This document shows, piece after piece, positions 30,869 through 41,780 of a stretch of 64,000 bases of DNA; position 1 is the stretch's first letter, and every line of letters begins with the position of its first letter. Under the pieces are notes generated by a model. The model searched no databases. It was given only the letters and a program-made list of their open reading frames with translations, and was not told the origin of the DNA. The position numbers and the translations under genes are program-made. This DNA is from Ursus arctos (taxonomy: Eukaryota > Chordata > Mammalia > Carnivora > Ursidae): positions 32,128,475 to 32,192,474 of the forward strand of contig NW_026622808.1 of the NCBI RefSeq assembly GCF_023065955.2, in the 5' to 3' direction.

Positions 30869-31538
30869 CCCGAAGGTGAGCTGCAGGACACAGGAAAATA
30901 CACACGGCTTTTCAGTCTGTTTTTACGGAGAAAATAGACTCTGTCATTGGCTTTCTCGGTGCCATCACCCTATTCTGTGGAGCTCCAGAATAGATGGCCC
31001 GTCTCTAAGATTCTGCTCTCGAAGCAGCAGCTTGGCCAAGACCTCTGGGGGTGGGAGCAAGGGAAAGCAACCCCCACGGGGAGGGGGGAGCACATGAGCA
31101 GCACTTACTTCGAAGCTAAGGCAAAGAACAGAGCTGGCGGAAAGCGCCTCCCCTTACCCCAAGGACATGGCTTGCTGAGGCCCAGGACCCAGACTAGGCA
31201 AGACAGGGATGGGGCTCTGGCCCAGCCCGGAGCAGCAGCAGGGCTCTGAGTGCGCGTCTGTGTTGAGGGGAGGGGGCATGCTGAAGAGGCGGCCTACCGG
31301 GAGATGGAGGGGCTTCAGCTCACACAGGCCCTCTGCCCCAGCAGAGCTCCCAGAGTGTGGTCCCCAATCCTGCACTTGGCCCCTCGCACTGGTTCTACTT
31401 CAGGTGTGGGGGGGGCCCTGCTCAGGTCCCTTCCACCACCACCTCCCCCACACCGTCTGTGCAAAACATTCTGAGGGCCAAGCCTCCGCGTCCCCTGCAC
31501 CCTGACCAGGGCTGCAGGGAAGGGAGGGAAGGAAGGCG

Positions 31539-31742
31539 CTAGCTGGGTTCCTCGCCCAGCACGGGGAATTCCTTGCACATCTCTCGGACAATCATGCGGT
31601 CCATCTGGCCCTGGGGCGAGGCTTCCTCCTCGGTCAGGATGCGCCGCAGGGTGGCTTGCAGGTCGGGGAGCCGGTGGCGGTGCTGCAGGTAGGGTGTGGA
31701 GCGGATCACCGCGTGCATCAGGGAGAGGTACTCCACGCGCAG
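31539..31742 (-). CDS. NCKIPSD: NCKIPSD exon 13 (terminal)
   Basis: Encodes [20 protein letters not shown] through [11 protein letters not shown] and TAG. Acceptor CTCCCACAG. Confidence 0.95.
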   Translation of the reverse strand: MRVEYLSLMHAVIRSTPYLQHRHRLPDLQATLRRILTEEEASPQGQMDRMIVREMCKEFPVLGEEPS

Positions 31743-34700
31743 CTGTGGGAGGAGGGGCTGAGCTCAGGCACCCCAGGAAGGCACCGCCACTGCCACCAGA
31801 CAGGAACAGGCCGCCACGTGGGCCCCCGGGCCGTGGACCAGCTCACAGCACTGAAGATCAGGGCTGCACCCCCAGCACCCACCATGTGCTTGGCCCAGAA
31901 CTGGCCCTCGAGAGCCGCTGAGTAAGTAAATGAATGGATCATCCCAGACACAGACAGTCCCAGAACGTGGCCAGCCCACAGGAGTCCTGGCTCAGACAGG
32001 TGGCAAGGGGAAATGGCCAGCTTCTGCCCATCTTTACTGCTGGGCCCTCCCGGGGCCGCTGTCCGGTCAGAGGCCCCCTGCTTCCCACTCTCTCCTCCCA
32101 CCCTGAAGATCTCACGCACACCCACAGCTTCAAATAATGACCCCCACTCACATCTCTGGCCTAGACCTCTCCAGTGAGCTCCAGAAGAGAATATCAACTG
32201 CCCACTTCTCATCTCCTGCAGACCTCAGAGAGACCCCTGCCACACATGTCCACCATCAAACTCCTGACCTTACCCATCCTCTCAAAACTGAAGACTGTCT
32301 CAGTTTTGTTTTTTTTTTCCGTATGAAAGAGCATGGCTGTCCATCTAAACGCACAGGCCAGAAGCACAGGTGTCCTCTCTGATACCCACCCTGAGGCCCT
32401 GGCTGCCATCCTACCTTCCACATATGCCCTCAGTCCAGTGCCAACATCCCCCACCCCAGCACTTCGGCCGAAAAAGCTTCAACAGCCCCTCCAGTCTGAT
32501 ACCCCAGCTGCTCCTTTTCCTCACTGAGACACCCAATCCACTAACCCACCTGCACCCCTGCACTTTCCCTCTGTCTGCCCCCTCACTATCCCTGTCACCA
32601 CCCCTCCCCTCCCTCTCTACTTGTGCTTAGGGGAGTCAATACCTTCTTCAGGCAGTGTCACCCTGTAACCCCCAACCCTGGTCAGATCTCAGCGCCTGCA
32701 AATCGGCTCCCAGCATCTAAGCAGTGGACAGCCTCAAGGCCAGGCACAGGCCTGAACCTCCTTCCCCACCACAAACTTCAGATGGACATGCACTGCCCTG
32801 GACTCCCACCACTTTTCTCTGCTACATTCACGCACCCTTAAGGACCACTGCCCACCTTCTTCTGTCAGTTTTCCAGATTTAAAGTACCTGGACAGCCGGC
32901 CTTGTGCTTCATGGAGAAAACACGCAATCTTTCAGAAAGCTCTCTTCCCCTCCCAGCACGCGCATCGCACCTGTGCCCGCCAGAATGAGCTGCCCTGGCT
33001 CCTGTTGGTGGATGGGGGGTCCCCCCAGAGGTCTGGTCCCTTCCCCACTGCCTGATCTACTTGACTCCTGCAGCGGCCCACTCTCCTGAACACGCCAGCC
33101 ATTTCTTGATGCTTACTGGATCATTCCCTCTGGCCCAGAGACTACACCACCATCTTCTACCTTTAAAACATTTCTTGAGGGGCGCCTGGGTGGCTCAGTC
33201 GTTAAGCGTCTGCCTTCGGCTCAGGTCACGGTCCCGGGGTCCTGGGATCGAGCCCTGCATCTGGCTCCCTGCTTAGTGGGGAGTCTGCTTCTCCCTCTCC
33301 CACTCCCCCTGCTTGTGTTCCCTCTCTCAGTGTATCTGTCTCTGTCAAATAAATAAAATCTTTAAAAAAAAATGTTAAAAAATTAAAAAAAAATAAAACA
33401 CTTCCTGACCCCCACATCTCCTTCCAGGGCCCGCCCCCCCCGCTCTTCTGCTCCCTTCATAGAAAGACTCACAGCAGTTGTCTCCGTTTATGGCTTCCAA
33501 TATCCCTCTCACTCCCCTCCAACTTCAAATTCTCTCTTACACATTCCATTCAGACCCTCTTCCCTCCACTTCTCGGATACTGCTTATCAGTCACCTCTGG
33601 ACTCGGGGGGGCAATTCCAACAGCCAATTCGCAGCCTCTGTCTTACTCAGGCTCCTAACCGTGGGGACAGCTCATCTCCCACCTCCTCCAAATCCTGCTT
33701 TGTGCTCCTGCTCTCTGGGTCTCCCCCTGGGCTCCTCCCTACTTGTCCGCACTGTGCCCTGAGCCGAGGCCTGAGCTTCCCGTCTGACCTGTCCACCTCA
33801 CGCCCTCGGTGTGGCCCTGAAGCAGGCTTCCCGTCACACCTGTGCACAGGCAACCCCAGTCCCAACTCAGCTCCACGGCTCCCCGACGGGCTCTGGACCT
33901 GGATGACTAGCGCTGTCTTCTCAGTCTTGACACATCAGAACACAGCCCTGTCTTCTTCCCCGAGAGTGCTGCCCCACCTCAGCAATCACACTTCATCCAC
34001 CTGGTTGCTCGACGGAAGTCCAGGGCAAGCCCTGAGACTCACCTCTGATACACGAGCCTGACCTCGCCCCCACGGCCATGGCCTCTCACCGCCCACCTGG
34101 GCCCTGACAGCCGCGGCTGCTTCCCTGCAGGCCTCCCGCCTCCCCTGGGCTCTCATACAGTCTACGCTCCCTTTGCGGTGTCAGTCGGTCTCCCTCCTCT
34201 GAGACCACGAGCTCCTGCTGCAGCCTCTGAGGCCTTGTGGAAAAGCCACCTCCTCCTGCCTGACCCCCCGGCTTCCTCCACCCCGGCTCTGTCCAGGCCG
34301 CCTGGGTCTGGGCACACCTGCCATGGTTTCTGAGTGGCCCCCCACACTGGCCCGGCTCCAGCTGCAGCCTGTCCTCAGTCTCCGTTCAGTGTCCTGTCCC
34401 CCCTTCAGTTTGTTTCAGTGTCTACGCAGCTCCCACCCCCGCCGCCGCCACCTTGTCTCCAGGCGACAGGTCCGCGATGTGGCGCACGGTGATGTCGATG
34501 AGCGCCATCATGTCCGTGTGGTAGAAGATGGCGGCTGTGGCGGGGCTGGCGAACACGTCCTGCAGGAACTTGAGGATGGAGTGTGGCGGCTGCGGCTCGT
34601 GTTTGAAGATGCGCACGGGGTCATCTGGGAGGCAGGGGGAGGAAGGGTCAGGGTGGTCGTTGTGGGGAGCCCGGGGGGCACCGCAGGGAGTTATGGGGGT

Positions 34701-37700
34701 CACGGAGTCAAACGGCAGGGCAGTGGTACCACACGGATTCCTGGGCCCTCACCCCCTCTGTTCAGGAGCAACAGCAGCTTCTCGGAGAAGATCTTGACGT
34801 TGGAGTGTTTGCTCAGGGCCGTCATGATGACGTTCTGGTCAGGGGCTGAGGAAGGACACGGGTGTAGACCAGCGCACGGGCACCGCGCAGGGAGCGCCCC
34901 CGCGCCCGTCTGCCCCCTCCCGCCGGCCCCGCCCCCACCTGGCAGGTGCAAGTTGAGAGCTAGGAGCAGGTTCATGCACAGATCCGGCAGCTGCTCTGTG
35001 GTGTCCAGGGGCAGCCCGTCCTCGACGATGCTCAGCAGGAACTGGGCGAAGGGCGTGCCCAGGTGCTCTGGGAGGGGGCGCACAGAATCTGAGCCTCCCC
35101 GCCTCCGCACGCCACCCAGCCCCCTGGGTTCCTGTGAGCCCCCCGGGAGGACGCCCTATCCCCGTCAGCCGTGGGCGGTGGGTCCCCCGGGGCCCCGGGC
35201 TCCCAGCGGTCGGCGGCCTGCCCGCTTACCGTAGTGTGCGTAGGGCACTGCCTCCCCCATGGAGAAGACCATGGCCAGGATGAGGGCGGAGTAGCAGAGC
35301 TTCTGGTGATCTGGAGGGCAAGGCAGGCGGTGAGAGCCCCTACAGCGGGTGGGAACCCCCCACGCGGCAGGAAGCTCCCCGTCGCCTCACCCTGCGTGTC
35401 TGTCTGCATGTCCCGTGCCAGCTCCACAGGCAGCACGGACGACACGAGCGTGGAGATGATGGCCGCGTCCAGGTTGCACATGGCGCCAAAGCACTTGAGA
35501 AGCAGCAGCCGCAGCGACGCCCGGTGCTCCTGGCAGGAGACCCTGTGCGCTCAGAGCCCGGAACCCCCCCTCTGCCCGGGCGCCTCCACGCCCCCGCCCC
35601 TCTGCCTCACACACACCATCTGGTAGTAGGCCACCAAGGCCAGGACAGACTCGAACTCGTTCCTCTTGCACATTTTCTTGCAAACTTCAGGGTCTGCGTC
35701 AGTCTGTGGGGAGGAGGAAGCAGGACAGACTCACTCAGTGTGAGCCTCGTGGCCACACACGAGTGAGCTGAGTGCACGCAGGGGAGACTCCTGAGCAACG
35801 GGGGTGGGGGGGCGATGTGGGAGGGGGACACCTGTGGGCCCCCACCCCGCACCAGAATATGCAGCAGCTCCTCCAGGTAGCAGCGGATGACGCCCTCGTC
35901 CTCGTACAGGGCCCAGCTGCGCTGCTGGGCATCGTCCTTCCGCCGAGCCAAGTCTGCAAAGATCACCTCCAGCCGCTGCTGGTCATGGCAGACCTGCCCT
36001 GAGGGCAGGGCCGTGCTCAGGTCCTGGGGGCGGGGGGCGGGAGAGGGGGAGGCATGGCTCAGCACACTCCTTGCCCATCCCCATCTCCAGGAAGCCCCCA
36101 AGGCTTGGAAGTCAACCCAGACCCTGAGGATGTCACGGGCATGAGCTCCAGGCCAACATCAGGCAAGGGTCCCCAGCCTCACCTCTCAGAGCTGCCTCTA
36201 GTTCGTGTCCTCCCAGAACCTGTGATGGGACCAGCCCCTGGTTCTCTTCCTTCCTCTCCTCTGCCCCGTCTCGAGCTCCCACTGAAGACCTGCTCCCACG
36301 GCCCACACCTCAACACCAACACCCCCAAGGGCACCAGCCCAGTTCTACACGCCCTCTGCAAGTAACCCCACTGTCCCCAGTCTTGATAACATGCTGCGAC
36401 CAGATTCTGCGGGGTGCCTTCCAACAACTCGCCTCTCATCCCAGCCCTGTATAAACATCTTCCATGAGGAAGGCCACCGACTCTGTCACCGCCTGAATGT
36501 GACTGAGATGCTACCCTCCAAATCCACACAACGCGCTACCAGGCCTTGTCATCTCCCCACTTCCCGTCTCCCAAGCGGCTGCCACCTGATAAGCACCCGC
36601 CGTGCAGCACAGACAAGCCCGTTGACCTGCTGTTCCACGCGCCCGCCCCCCACCACGGCTGCTGGGTTCTGGGGCCCTAAGGAGGGACCTTGGGCCCATC
36701 TGGTCCCCATATGGAGAAGATTCACTGCCCTCCAATCCTGCTTCCTGACCAGTGCCCCAACCCCAGCAAAGGATCCCACCCACCCCACAATGCCCACGCA
36801 CCTGACTCACACCTGAGTCAGCCCCGAGGCCTCCGCCACAGCTCTCGAAGCACCCACTCCTCTCCACTGCCAAGGCCAGCAAGCACGGCCCTCTCTCATG
36901 CCCTTTGTCCACTCTTCCCCACCAGCCAGAGAAGACTCTTGGCCACTCACATCTGGTCTCATCTGTCACCTGCCCCGAGTCTCACCTCCTCCCACACCCC
37001 GTTCCCCCACTCCCCGTGTTAGAGCCATGCTGGCCTTGTTCCACTTCCTCCTGCGAGCCAAGCATGGTCCCGCTTATGGCCCTTGCCCAGGCTAAGCCTC
37101 TGCCTGGAATTCTCTTCCTCCCTTTCTCCTCCGGGGTTCGGCTCATATGTCCCCAGCACCCAGCACAATGAAGGCTGAGCTAGAGCTCAGCAGACGCCTG
37201 TCAAGTTAAGGCTGGACACAAGTGTGAGGGTGGGGATGGGGGGGGGGAGGCAGGGCGGCCCAAGGATGGGGAGGCCCCTGGCCCTGCCGCCCACCCTCAC
37301 CTTGCCCTCTACCAGCGAGAGGAGGACCTGCTCCATGACAGGCGAGCTGGCCGGTACGGAGGCCTGGATGTGACCCACCACGACGCCAATGGCCACACGG
37401 CACAGCTCGTGGCTCAGGCCGGTGTTTCTCCGCACGAGCTCCATCAGCTCTGCCCCGATGGTCCTGGGCACGGCAGGCTCAGCCACCACCTTCTCCTCTG
37501 TGGTCCCCAGGCTCAGTGCGCCCAGGGCCTCCAGCTCATCAGGGGCTGAGGCTGTATCAACCGCCACCTCCTCTGTCGGGGGCTCAGGGGCTGGCACCTT
37601 GGAGGGAGGGGGCTGAGCTTGGGACACAGTGGTATGGGTGCCTCGGCGGGGCACAGGTGGGGGCGTGGGTGAGCAGCTGGGGCCCAGCTCAGACGAGCTA

Positions 37701-40700
37701 GAGCCGGTACAGAGCGTGTCAAGGGAGGTGCTGCTGACTGAGGAGCCGCTGGACACAGAACTGCCCCCGGAGGGCGTGGTGTTGCGGCCGCCTGTGGGCA
37801 GAGAGTGGATGCTGTGCTGGGACAGCCCCCTGGGTCCCTTACCCCTCCAGGCCCTGAGCCCCGCCCCTCCCAGTACAGGGCCTGGTTTCTCTGCCAGACC
37901 CGCCCTGCCAAGCCCAGAGCCCCTAACTTCCTGACACAAGCAGAGCAACCATTCCAAGCACAGGGTGCCCCCCCAACTGCCCCAACCCTGCCTCCTCACC
38001 ACTTCCTGGGGCCATCAGGGCCTCCCGGTCTCGGCGCTTCACGGGCGGGGGTGGCGTGGTGGGCGCTGCCCGGCGAGGCTGCGGTGGGATCTGGGGGGAC
38101 AGAAGTGGGCTCTGGGAGGACAGGCTGCCAGCCGGGGTACCGCCTGGCTAGGGAACTGGGCTCTCGGCATGGGCAGGGCTACGGCTCTGCACCACTGACC
38201 CGAGTGGACTCTCGGAGCCTCTGGACCAAGCCTTAAGCTCCACCCACCCCCCTTCCCCTGCATATCCTCGCCACATACCTGGTAGAGGCCTCCGTCCGCT
38301 CCGAGATACTCGGAACTGGGCAGGCTGTGCTGTCGCTCGAACCCAGCTCGACACATCCCATTGGGCTGCCTGGAGGCAGCAGCGTCCAAATGGTGATCAC
38401 TGGTGGACGGGGTCATGGCTGCGGGACTGGAGCCTGAGGGGCCTCTGCGGGACAGGGTCTCCTTCCGGTGGTGGATCAGCTTCCTGATGGAGGGACAGGG
38501 AGATTACTGGGCGAGTGACCTTAAAACTCCCAAAGTCCTCACATGCTCCTTGTGGGATGCAGACGGGGCCCCTCACAGCCCAGGCTCCTCCCACCTCCCT
38601 CATGCTCCACCCCACTCTGCCCTACCCCCAACTCTGCCTTCCAGGCATCCCCAGTACTCACTGAAGGACCCCCACCCGACTGCTCACTGGGGTAGGGAGG
38701 TGGAGGGTGCCCTCCTCCTCCCCTCCCCCACACTCACTGAAGGACTCCGCGCTGCTCCAGGCTGTACTTGCCACCATCCCGCATGGCTGCGTTGTGCACA
38801 GCCTCGATGGCCCGGTCAATGGCTTGGAGGACATCCTGCTCCAGGCCCTGAGCAGGGGCAAGAGTGGGCAGTTAGACCTGGGGGCCTAGGGAGGGTGAGC
38901 CCAGACCCAGCCCAGGATGGAGCCCAGGGCAGACAGGAGACCGTTACAGCTAGAGCCTGGAATGCTCGACATGAGCATACAAAGTTGAACTATGATAAGA
39001 AGTAAGGTTCTCAAACTGTGTCACTCAGGGAGCTGGGGCACGGAGTGGCCCCATGCTGCTGCTTTACATACTGGGGCCCCAGTCAGGCCCCACAGTGAGG
39101 CGCTCAGCTGTCTCTGAAAACCAGGGGTCTAGACTAAAAACACAGCCCAAGGACCCCCAGCTTGAGACCAGGAGGACATACCTAGTCTATCCCCAGGCTT
39201 GGCTCAGAGCCCAGGCTGATATGCCAAGCAGGGAGCCTCTAGCGTCTGGAACCCTTAACAAATCTCTCTGGATCCTGCTGATCCTTTTCCAAACCAAGGT
39301 CACGCTCCAGAATAGCCCTGTCCTCTCAGAGCCTTCTGCGGACCCCAGGGATGGGCCTGAGGGACCTCCTCTTTCCACCCCTGCTTCTAGCCTTTATACC
39401 CCCTAGTTATTCCAGGAATCTTCCAGACTTGCCCTGGGAAACAGCAGTTCTGTATTTGTGGCGAAGGACGGACATAAGAGAGGGGCCTGGCCCCTGTCCC
39501 AGATTCCATGCGACCAGACCCAGCAACTCAGGGGTCTAACCAACCAGCCAGCCTGGCATGGTGTGACGAGTAGGGGGTGGCAGCTGTGGGACCATCCACC
39601 TCCATCCCTCCCCTGTCCATGATGGTCCATCAGGCTACATGGAAGTCTCAGAACTGAGGTGACGTCACACCAAGCGGGGTCGAAGAAGCGTCCCTGATGG
39701 GGACAGACAGATGGATACAGAGGTCGGCAAAGCCCTCCAGGTAGCATGGGGTATGCCAGAATGCAGGGAGACAGCAGACAGAAAGGGGGACAGAAAAAGA
39801 AACACATATCCATAGAAAACAACAAAGAGAGAGAAGGGGAAAGAGGGAGGGAGGAGGGGAGGGAGGGAGAGGGAGAGACAGGCAGAGGGAGACAACGCAG
39901 AAAGAAATTGAGAGCCGGAGACAGAGAAAGGGAGAGAGTCCGAATAGCAGACAGAGTTAGGGAGACAGAGACAGGGAGATACACAGAAAGAGACTACGAG
40001 GGGTTGGTAGCCTTGCCGCCCTCCCCAAGCACCAAGCCCCACTAGCCCTGGAAAGGATCCTCACAGGCCCTTGAAGAAAAGGCTTCCAACCAACCCCCAA
40101 CCCCTCTCTAGCTGGGTCTGACACGCATACTCCAGAGCCAGCAGCCCTAGTGTCCAGGGCCCCAGTCACACCCCAGGCACTCCGAAATGGGAGCAAGCTG
40201 AGGGTCCAAGGTCTAGGGCCCAGCCCCTCTGGTAAGACCAGACGACATCTCCAAATTTATCCAGTTATTTCTGTCCTGAACTGGGCTGGGACAGGATGTT
40301 TCCTAAAGACTAGGGACTAGGATGGGGCGGGGGTGTCTGGCATAGGCCAGGCCTGGAGGCTCCAGGCCCTCCTTTCCCCTGAGGTCAGAATAGACCAGTT
40401 GGAGACACTGCACCCCAGCCCCCACAGCAGGACTATTCTTGGGGAAACAGAACTGGAGATGCAGCCTCTGGAAGGAAACAGGGCCATAGTCAGACCAGGG
40501 GAAGCCATGAAGAGGTCTCACTTCCTCACAACCGGAGAGGCCCCCACCCCAGGCTGCGGACAAGGAGGGATGGAGCTTTTCAATTTCAGAGAAAATCAGT
40601 CTGAAAAGTCAGGGCCTGAGGCTTGTGATGGGGGGCAGGGAGAGCAGTGCCAGGGAGTGCCAACAGGGGCTGAGATCTTTGGTTCCAAGAGGGTTGGGGG

Positions 40701-41501
40701 TGGTCTGAAGACGAGCTTAGGGGGTGGCTGAGTACAGAAGAGCGAAAGACACTGGGGTATTAAGGTCTGGTGGGTCATCAGGGGCTCCAGGGTCTCAGTG
40801 GGGGAGTGAGGCCATAGGCAACGGTTGGGGAAACAGGTGGTGTCCAGGGTGGCCCGGGTCTCGGTGGTGGAGGCAGTGGCTCCAGGTGCGGGTCTGAGGG
40901 TGGGAGGAAAGAGTGTGGGATCCAGGGGATCCAGGGAAAGGACGGATTATGGGTCTGCGGTCTCAGGGATCTGGGGAACTGATCAGAATTCGGCCGTACT
41001 GGAATCTCAGAACTCAGTCTTGAATTCTGCTCAGATGGGGCTTCAGATATTGGGTCTCAATGGGTCTGGGATCCCAAGGAGTCTCAGTCCCAGAGTTAGG
41101 CTTGCAGGTCCGTAGTCCTCAGAGTTGGCTGTCAAGGGCCTGGCCTTTTGTGGGGGTGCGGGCTCTTGGCGCCCCAGTCCTTTTGAGTCTGGGGTCTCAG
41201 GGTCAGGTGCTCAAACTCTCTATCTGCGGGAGGTCCCGGCGGGCCTGGGGTTCCGGAGTCGGTACCGAGCGCCTGTGATGGGGCCCAGTTCAGGGACCGC
41301 GGAGGCCGGGCCGGGGAGGGGAACACTCACCTGCAGGCGGCGCAGGTAGGCGGGCGGCACGTAGCCCGTCTCGCCACTGCGCGCCCGCGCCGCCAGCCAC
41401 CAGTGCGCGCTGCTGCGCTCCAGCACCAGGAAGGTCTCGCCCGCAGCGAACGCCAGCGCGTTGGGCTCCGCCGAGCGGAACGCGTAGAGCGCACGATACA
41501 T
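31539..41501 (-). CDS. NCKIPSD: NCKIPSD (SPIN90/WISH), NCK-interacting SH3 adaptor (whole coding span, 13 exons)
   Basis: This is a cytoplasmic adaptor that links Nck and N-WASP to Arp2/3 and formins and controls linear actin seeding, focal contacts and endocytosis (family knowledge). The spliced product is 714 residues; human has about 722. Visible parts are an N-terminal SH3 domain (1-57: ALYAF, a Trp-Trp pair, GYVPPAYL), a short helical segment, a proline-rich middle with [11 protein letters not shown] (a PxxP plus basic, NLS-like patch, about 180), a Ser/Thr/Pro-rich linker (190-320), and a helical, leucine-rich C-terminal half (about 330-714) known to bind Arp2/3. All 12 introns are GT-AG and frame-consistent. 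The first exon starts in a CpG island; the 3' UTR ends near 30.85 kb. Confidence 0.97.
32130..32560 (+). mobile_element. LINE-2-like remnant
   Basis: Pyrimidine-rich sequence that follows the order of L2 ORF2 words (GACCTCTCCAGTGAGCTCCAG, ATCAACTGCCCACTTCTCAT, AAACTCCTGACCTTACCC). Recognised by eye against remembered L2; strongly diverged. Confidence 0.45.
33179..33395 (+). mobile_element. CAN-SINE in NCKIPSD intron 12
   Basis: A full-length head-to-tail copy (GGCGCCTGGGTGGCTCAG to AAATAAATAAAATCTTT-A). Flanks AAAACATTTCTTGA and AAAACACTTCCTGA look like a decayed target duplication. Antisense to NCKIPSD. Confidence 0.93.
34452..34624 (-). CDS. NCKIPSD: NCKIPSD exon 12
   Basis: Encodes [20 protein letters not shown] through [12 protein letters not shown], part of the Arp2/3-binding helical domain. 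Confidence 0.95.
34753..34845 (-). CDS. NCKIPSD: NCKIPSD exon 11
   Basis: Encodes [20 protein letters not shown] and [10 protein letters not shown]. The donor sits in a five-G run; frame selects GGGG|gtgagg. Confidence 0.93.
34939..35067 (-). CDS. NCKIPSD: NCKIPSD exon 10
   Basis: Encodes [20 protein letters not shown] through [11 protein letters not shown]. Confidence 0.95.
35230..35310 (-). CDS. NCKIPSD: NCKIPSD exon 9
   Basis: An 81-nt exon encoding [20 protein letters not shown] and VPYAHY. Donor TACG|gtaagc. Confidence 0.95.
35391..35529 (-). CDS. NCKIPSD: NCKIPSD exon 8
   Basis: Encodes [20 protein letters not shown] through [10 protein letters not shown]. Donor CAGG|gtgagg chosen to complete the Asp codon with exon 9. 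Confidence 0.94.
35617..35703 (-). CDS. NCKIPSD: NCKIPSD exon 7
   Basis: An 87-nt exon encoding [20 protein letters not shown] and LALVAYYQM. Confidence 0.95.
35853..36023 (-). CDS. NCKIPSD: NCKIPSD exon 6
   Basis: Encodes [20 protein letters not shown] through [12 protein letters not shown]. Donor CTG|gtgcgg. Confidence 0.95.
36024..37300 (-). other. NCKIPSD: NCKIPSD intron 5
   Basis: A 1.28-kb intron of mostly C/T-rich sequence. The right end (about 36990-37200) resembles the 3' part of LINE-2 (TGCCTGGAATTCTCTTCCTCC). No coding signal is seen. Confidence 0.7.
36990..37205 (+). mobile_element. LINE-2-like 3' fragment
   Basis: It follows the L2 3'-end order: CTGGCCTTGTTCC, TCTGCCTGGAATTCTCTTCC, CCCAGCACCCAGCACAATG, then CAGACGCCTGTC. 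Diverged. Confidence 0.5.
37301..37791 (-). CDS. NCKIPSD: NCKIPSD exon 5 (Ser/Thr/Pro-rich linker)
   Basis: A 491-nt exon, residues about 193-356: [17 protein letters not shown] low-complexity serine run, [14 protein letters not shown] (class II PxxP), an acidic linker, then the helical [20 protein letters not shown] segment through LLSLVEGK. Confidence 0.95.
38000..38090 (-). CDS. NCKIPSD: NCKIPSD exon 4 (proline-rich)
   Basis: A 91-nt exon encoding [20 protein letters not shown] and [11 protein letters not shown], the SH3-binding and basic patch. Confidence 0.94.
38279..38483 (-). CDS. NCKIPSD: NCKIPSD exon 3
   Basis: Encodes [19 protein letters not shown] through [18 protein letters not shown], with two basic serine sites. 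Confidence 0.95.
38738..38847 (-). CDS. NCKIPSD: NCKIPSD exon 2
   Basis: Encodes [20 protein letters not shown] and [17 protein letters not shown], a predicted helix after the SH3 domain. Ends CA|gtgagt in a split Gln codon. Confidence 0.95.
38848..41330 (-). other. NCKIPSD: NCKIPSD intron 1
   Basis: A 2.48-kb intron with no CAN-SINE. It holds a purine tract (39765-39990) and, at 40740-41220, a decayed array of (G)GTCTCAG(T/G)GG words. No coding signal. Confidence 0.8.
39765..39990. repeat. GA-rich homopurine tract
   Basis: Over 200 bp of nearly uninterrupted G/A on the plus strand, with GAGGGAGGGAGGAGGGGAGG and GACAGAGAC repeats. Confidence 0.85.
41331..41501 (-). CDS. NCKIPSD: NCKIPSD exon 1 coding part (SH3 domain)
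   Basis: Exactly 57 codons: [20 protein letters not shown] through [12 protein letters not shown], the whole SH3 domain in one exon. ATG at 41501-41499. Confidence 0.96.
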
Positions 41502-41780
41502 GGAGCCGGGCCGGGCCGCGCCGGGGTAGTGGAGGCGGCGGGGGCTGCGGAACCAAGACGCCAGGCCCGGAGCACCGCGATCGCCCCGCCCCGCCCCGTG
41601 ACACACGACGCGTGCGCGCACCCGCCCGCCGCAGCCCCGCCTCGGGAGGGGGGCGGCCCCCGCGCGGCTCGCGGCGCCCCCTGGCGGCTCCAAGCGGAGC
41701 GGCCCGGCGCGGTTCTAGACCACTGCGGGTCTGGTCCGGACCCCTCCGACTCCGAGCCAACGATCCCTGCTGCGTACCCG
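41502..41780 (-). promoter_or_regulatory. NCKIPSD: NCKIPSD CpG-island promoter and 5' UTR
   Basis: Very high CpG density with CGCCCCGCCCCGTGAC Sp1-type boxes near 41583 and ACGCGTGCGCGC near 41608. TATA-less. The exact start site is not visible. Confidence 0.6.

Larger units (their letters stand above)
31743..34451 (-). other. NCKIPSD: NCKIPSD intron 12
   Basis: A 2.7-kb intron. It contains diverged LINE-2-like blocks (about 32130-32560 and 33460-33760), one CAN-SINE (33179-33395), and otherwise pyrimidine-rich unique sequence. No gene is seen in it. Confidence 0.75.

Noticed and set aside
34323..35234. 303-codon plus-strand open frame over NCKIPSD exons 10-12
   Set aside because: Antisense to three real exons; no domain.
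39403..40042. Ser/Leu-rich minus-strand frames near 39.7-40.0 kb
   Set aside because: Antisense translation of the homopurine tract.
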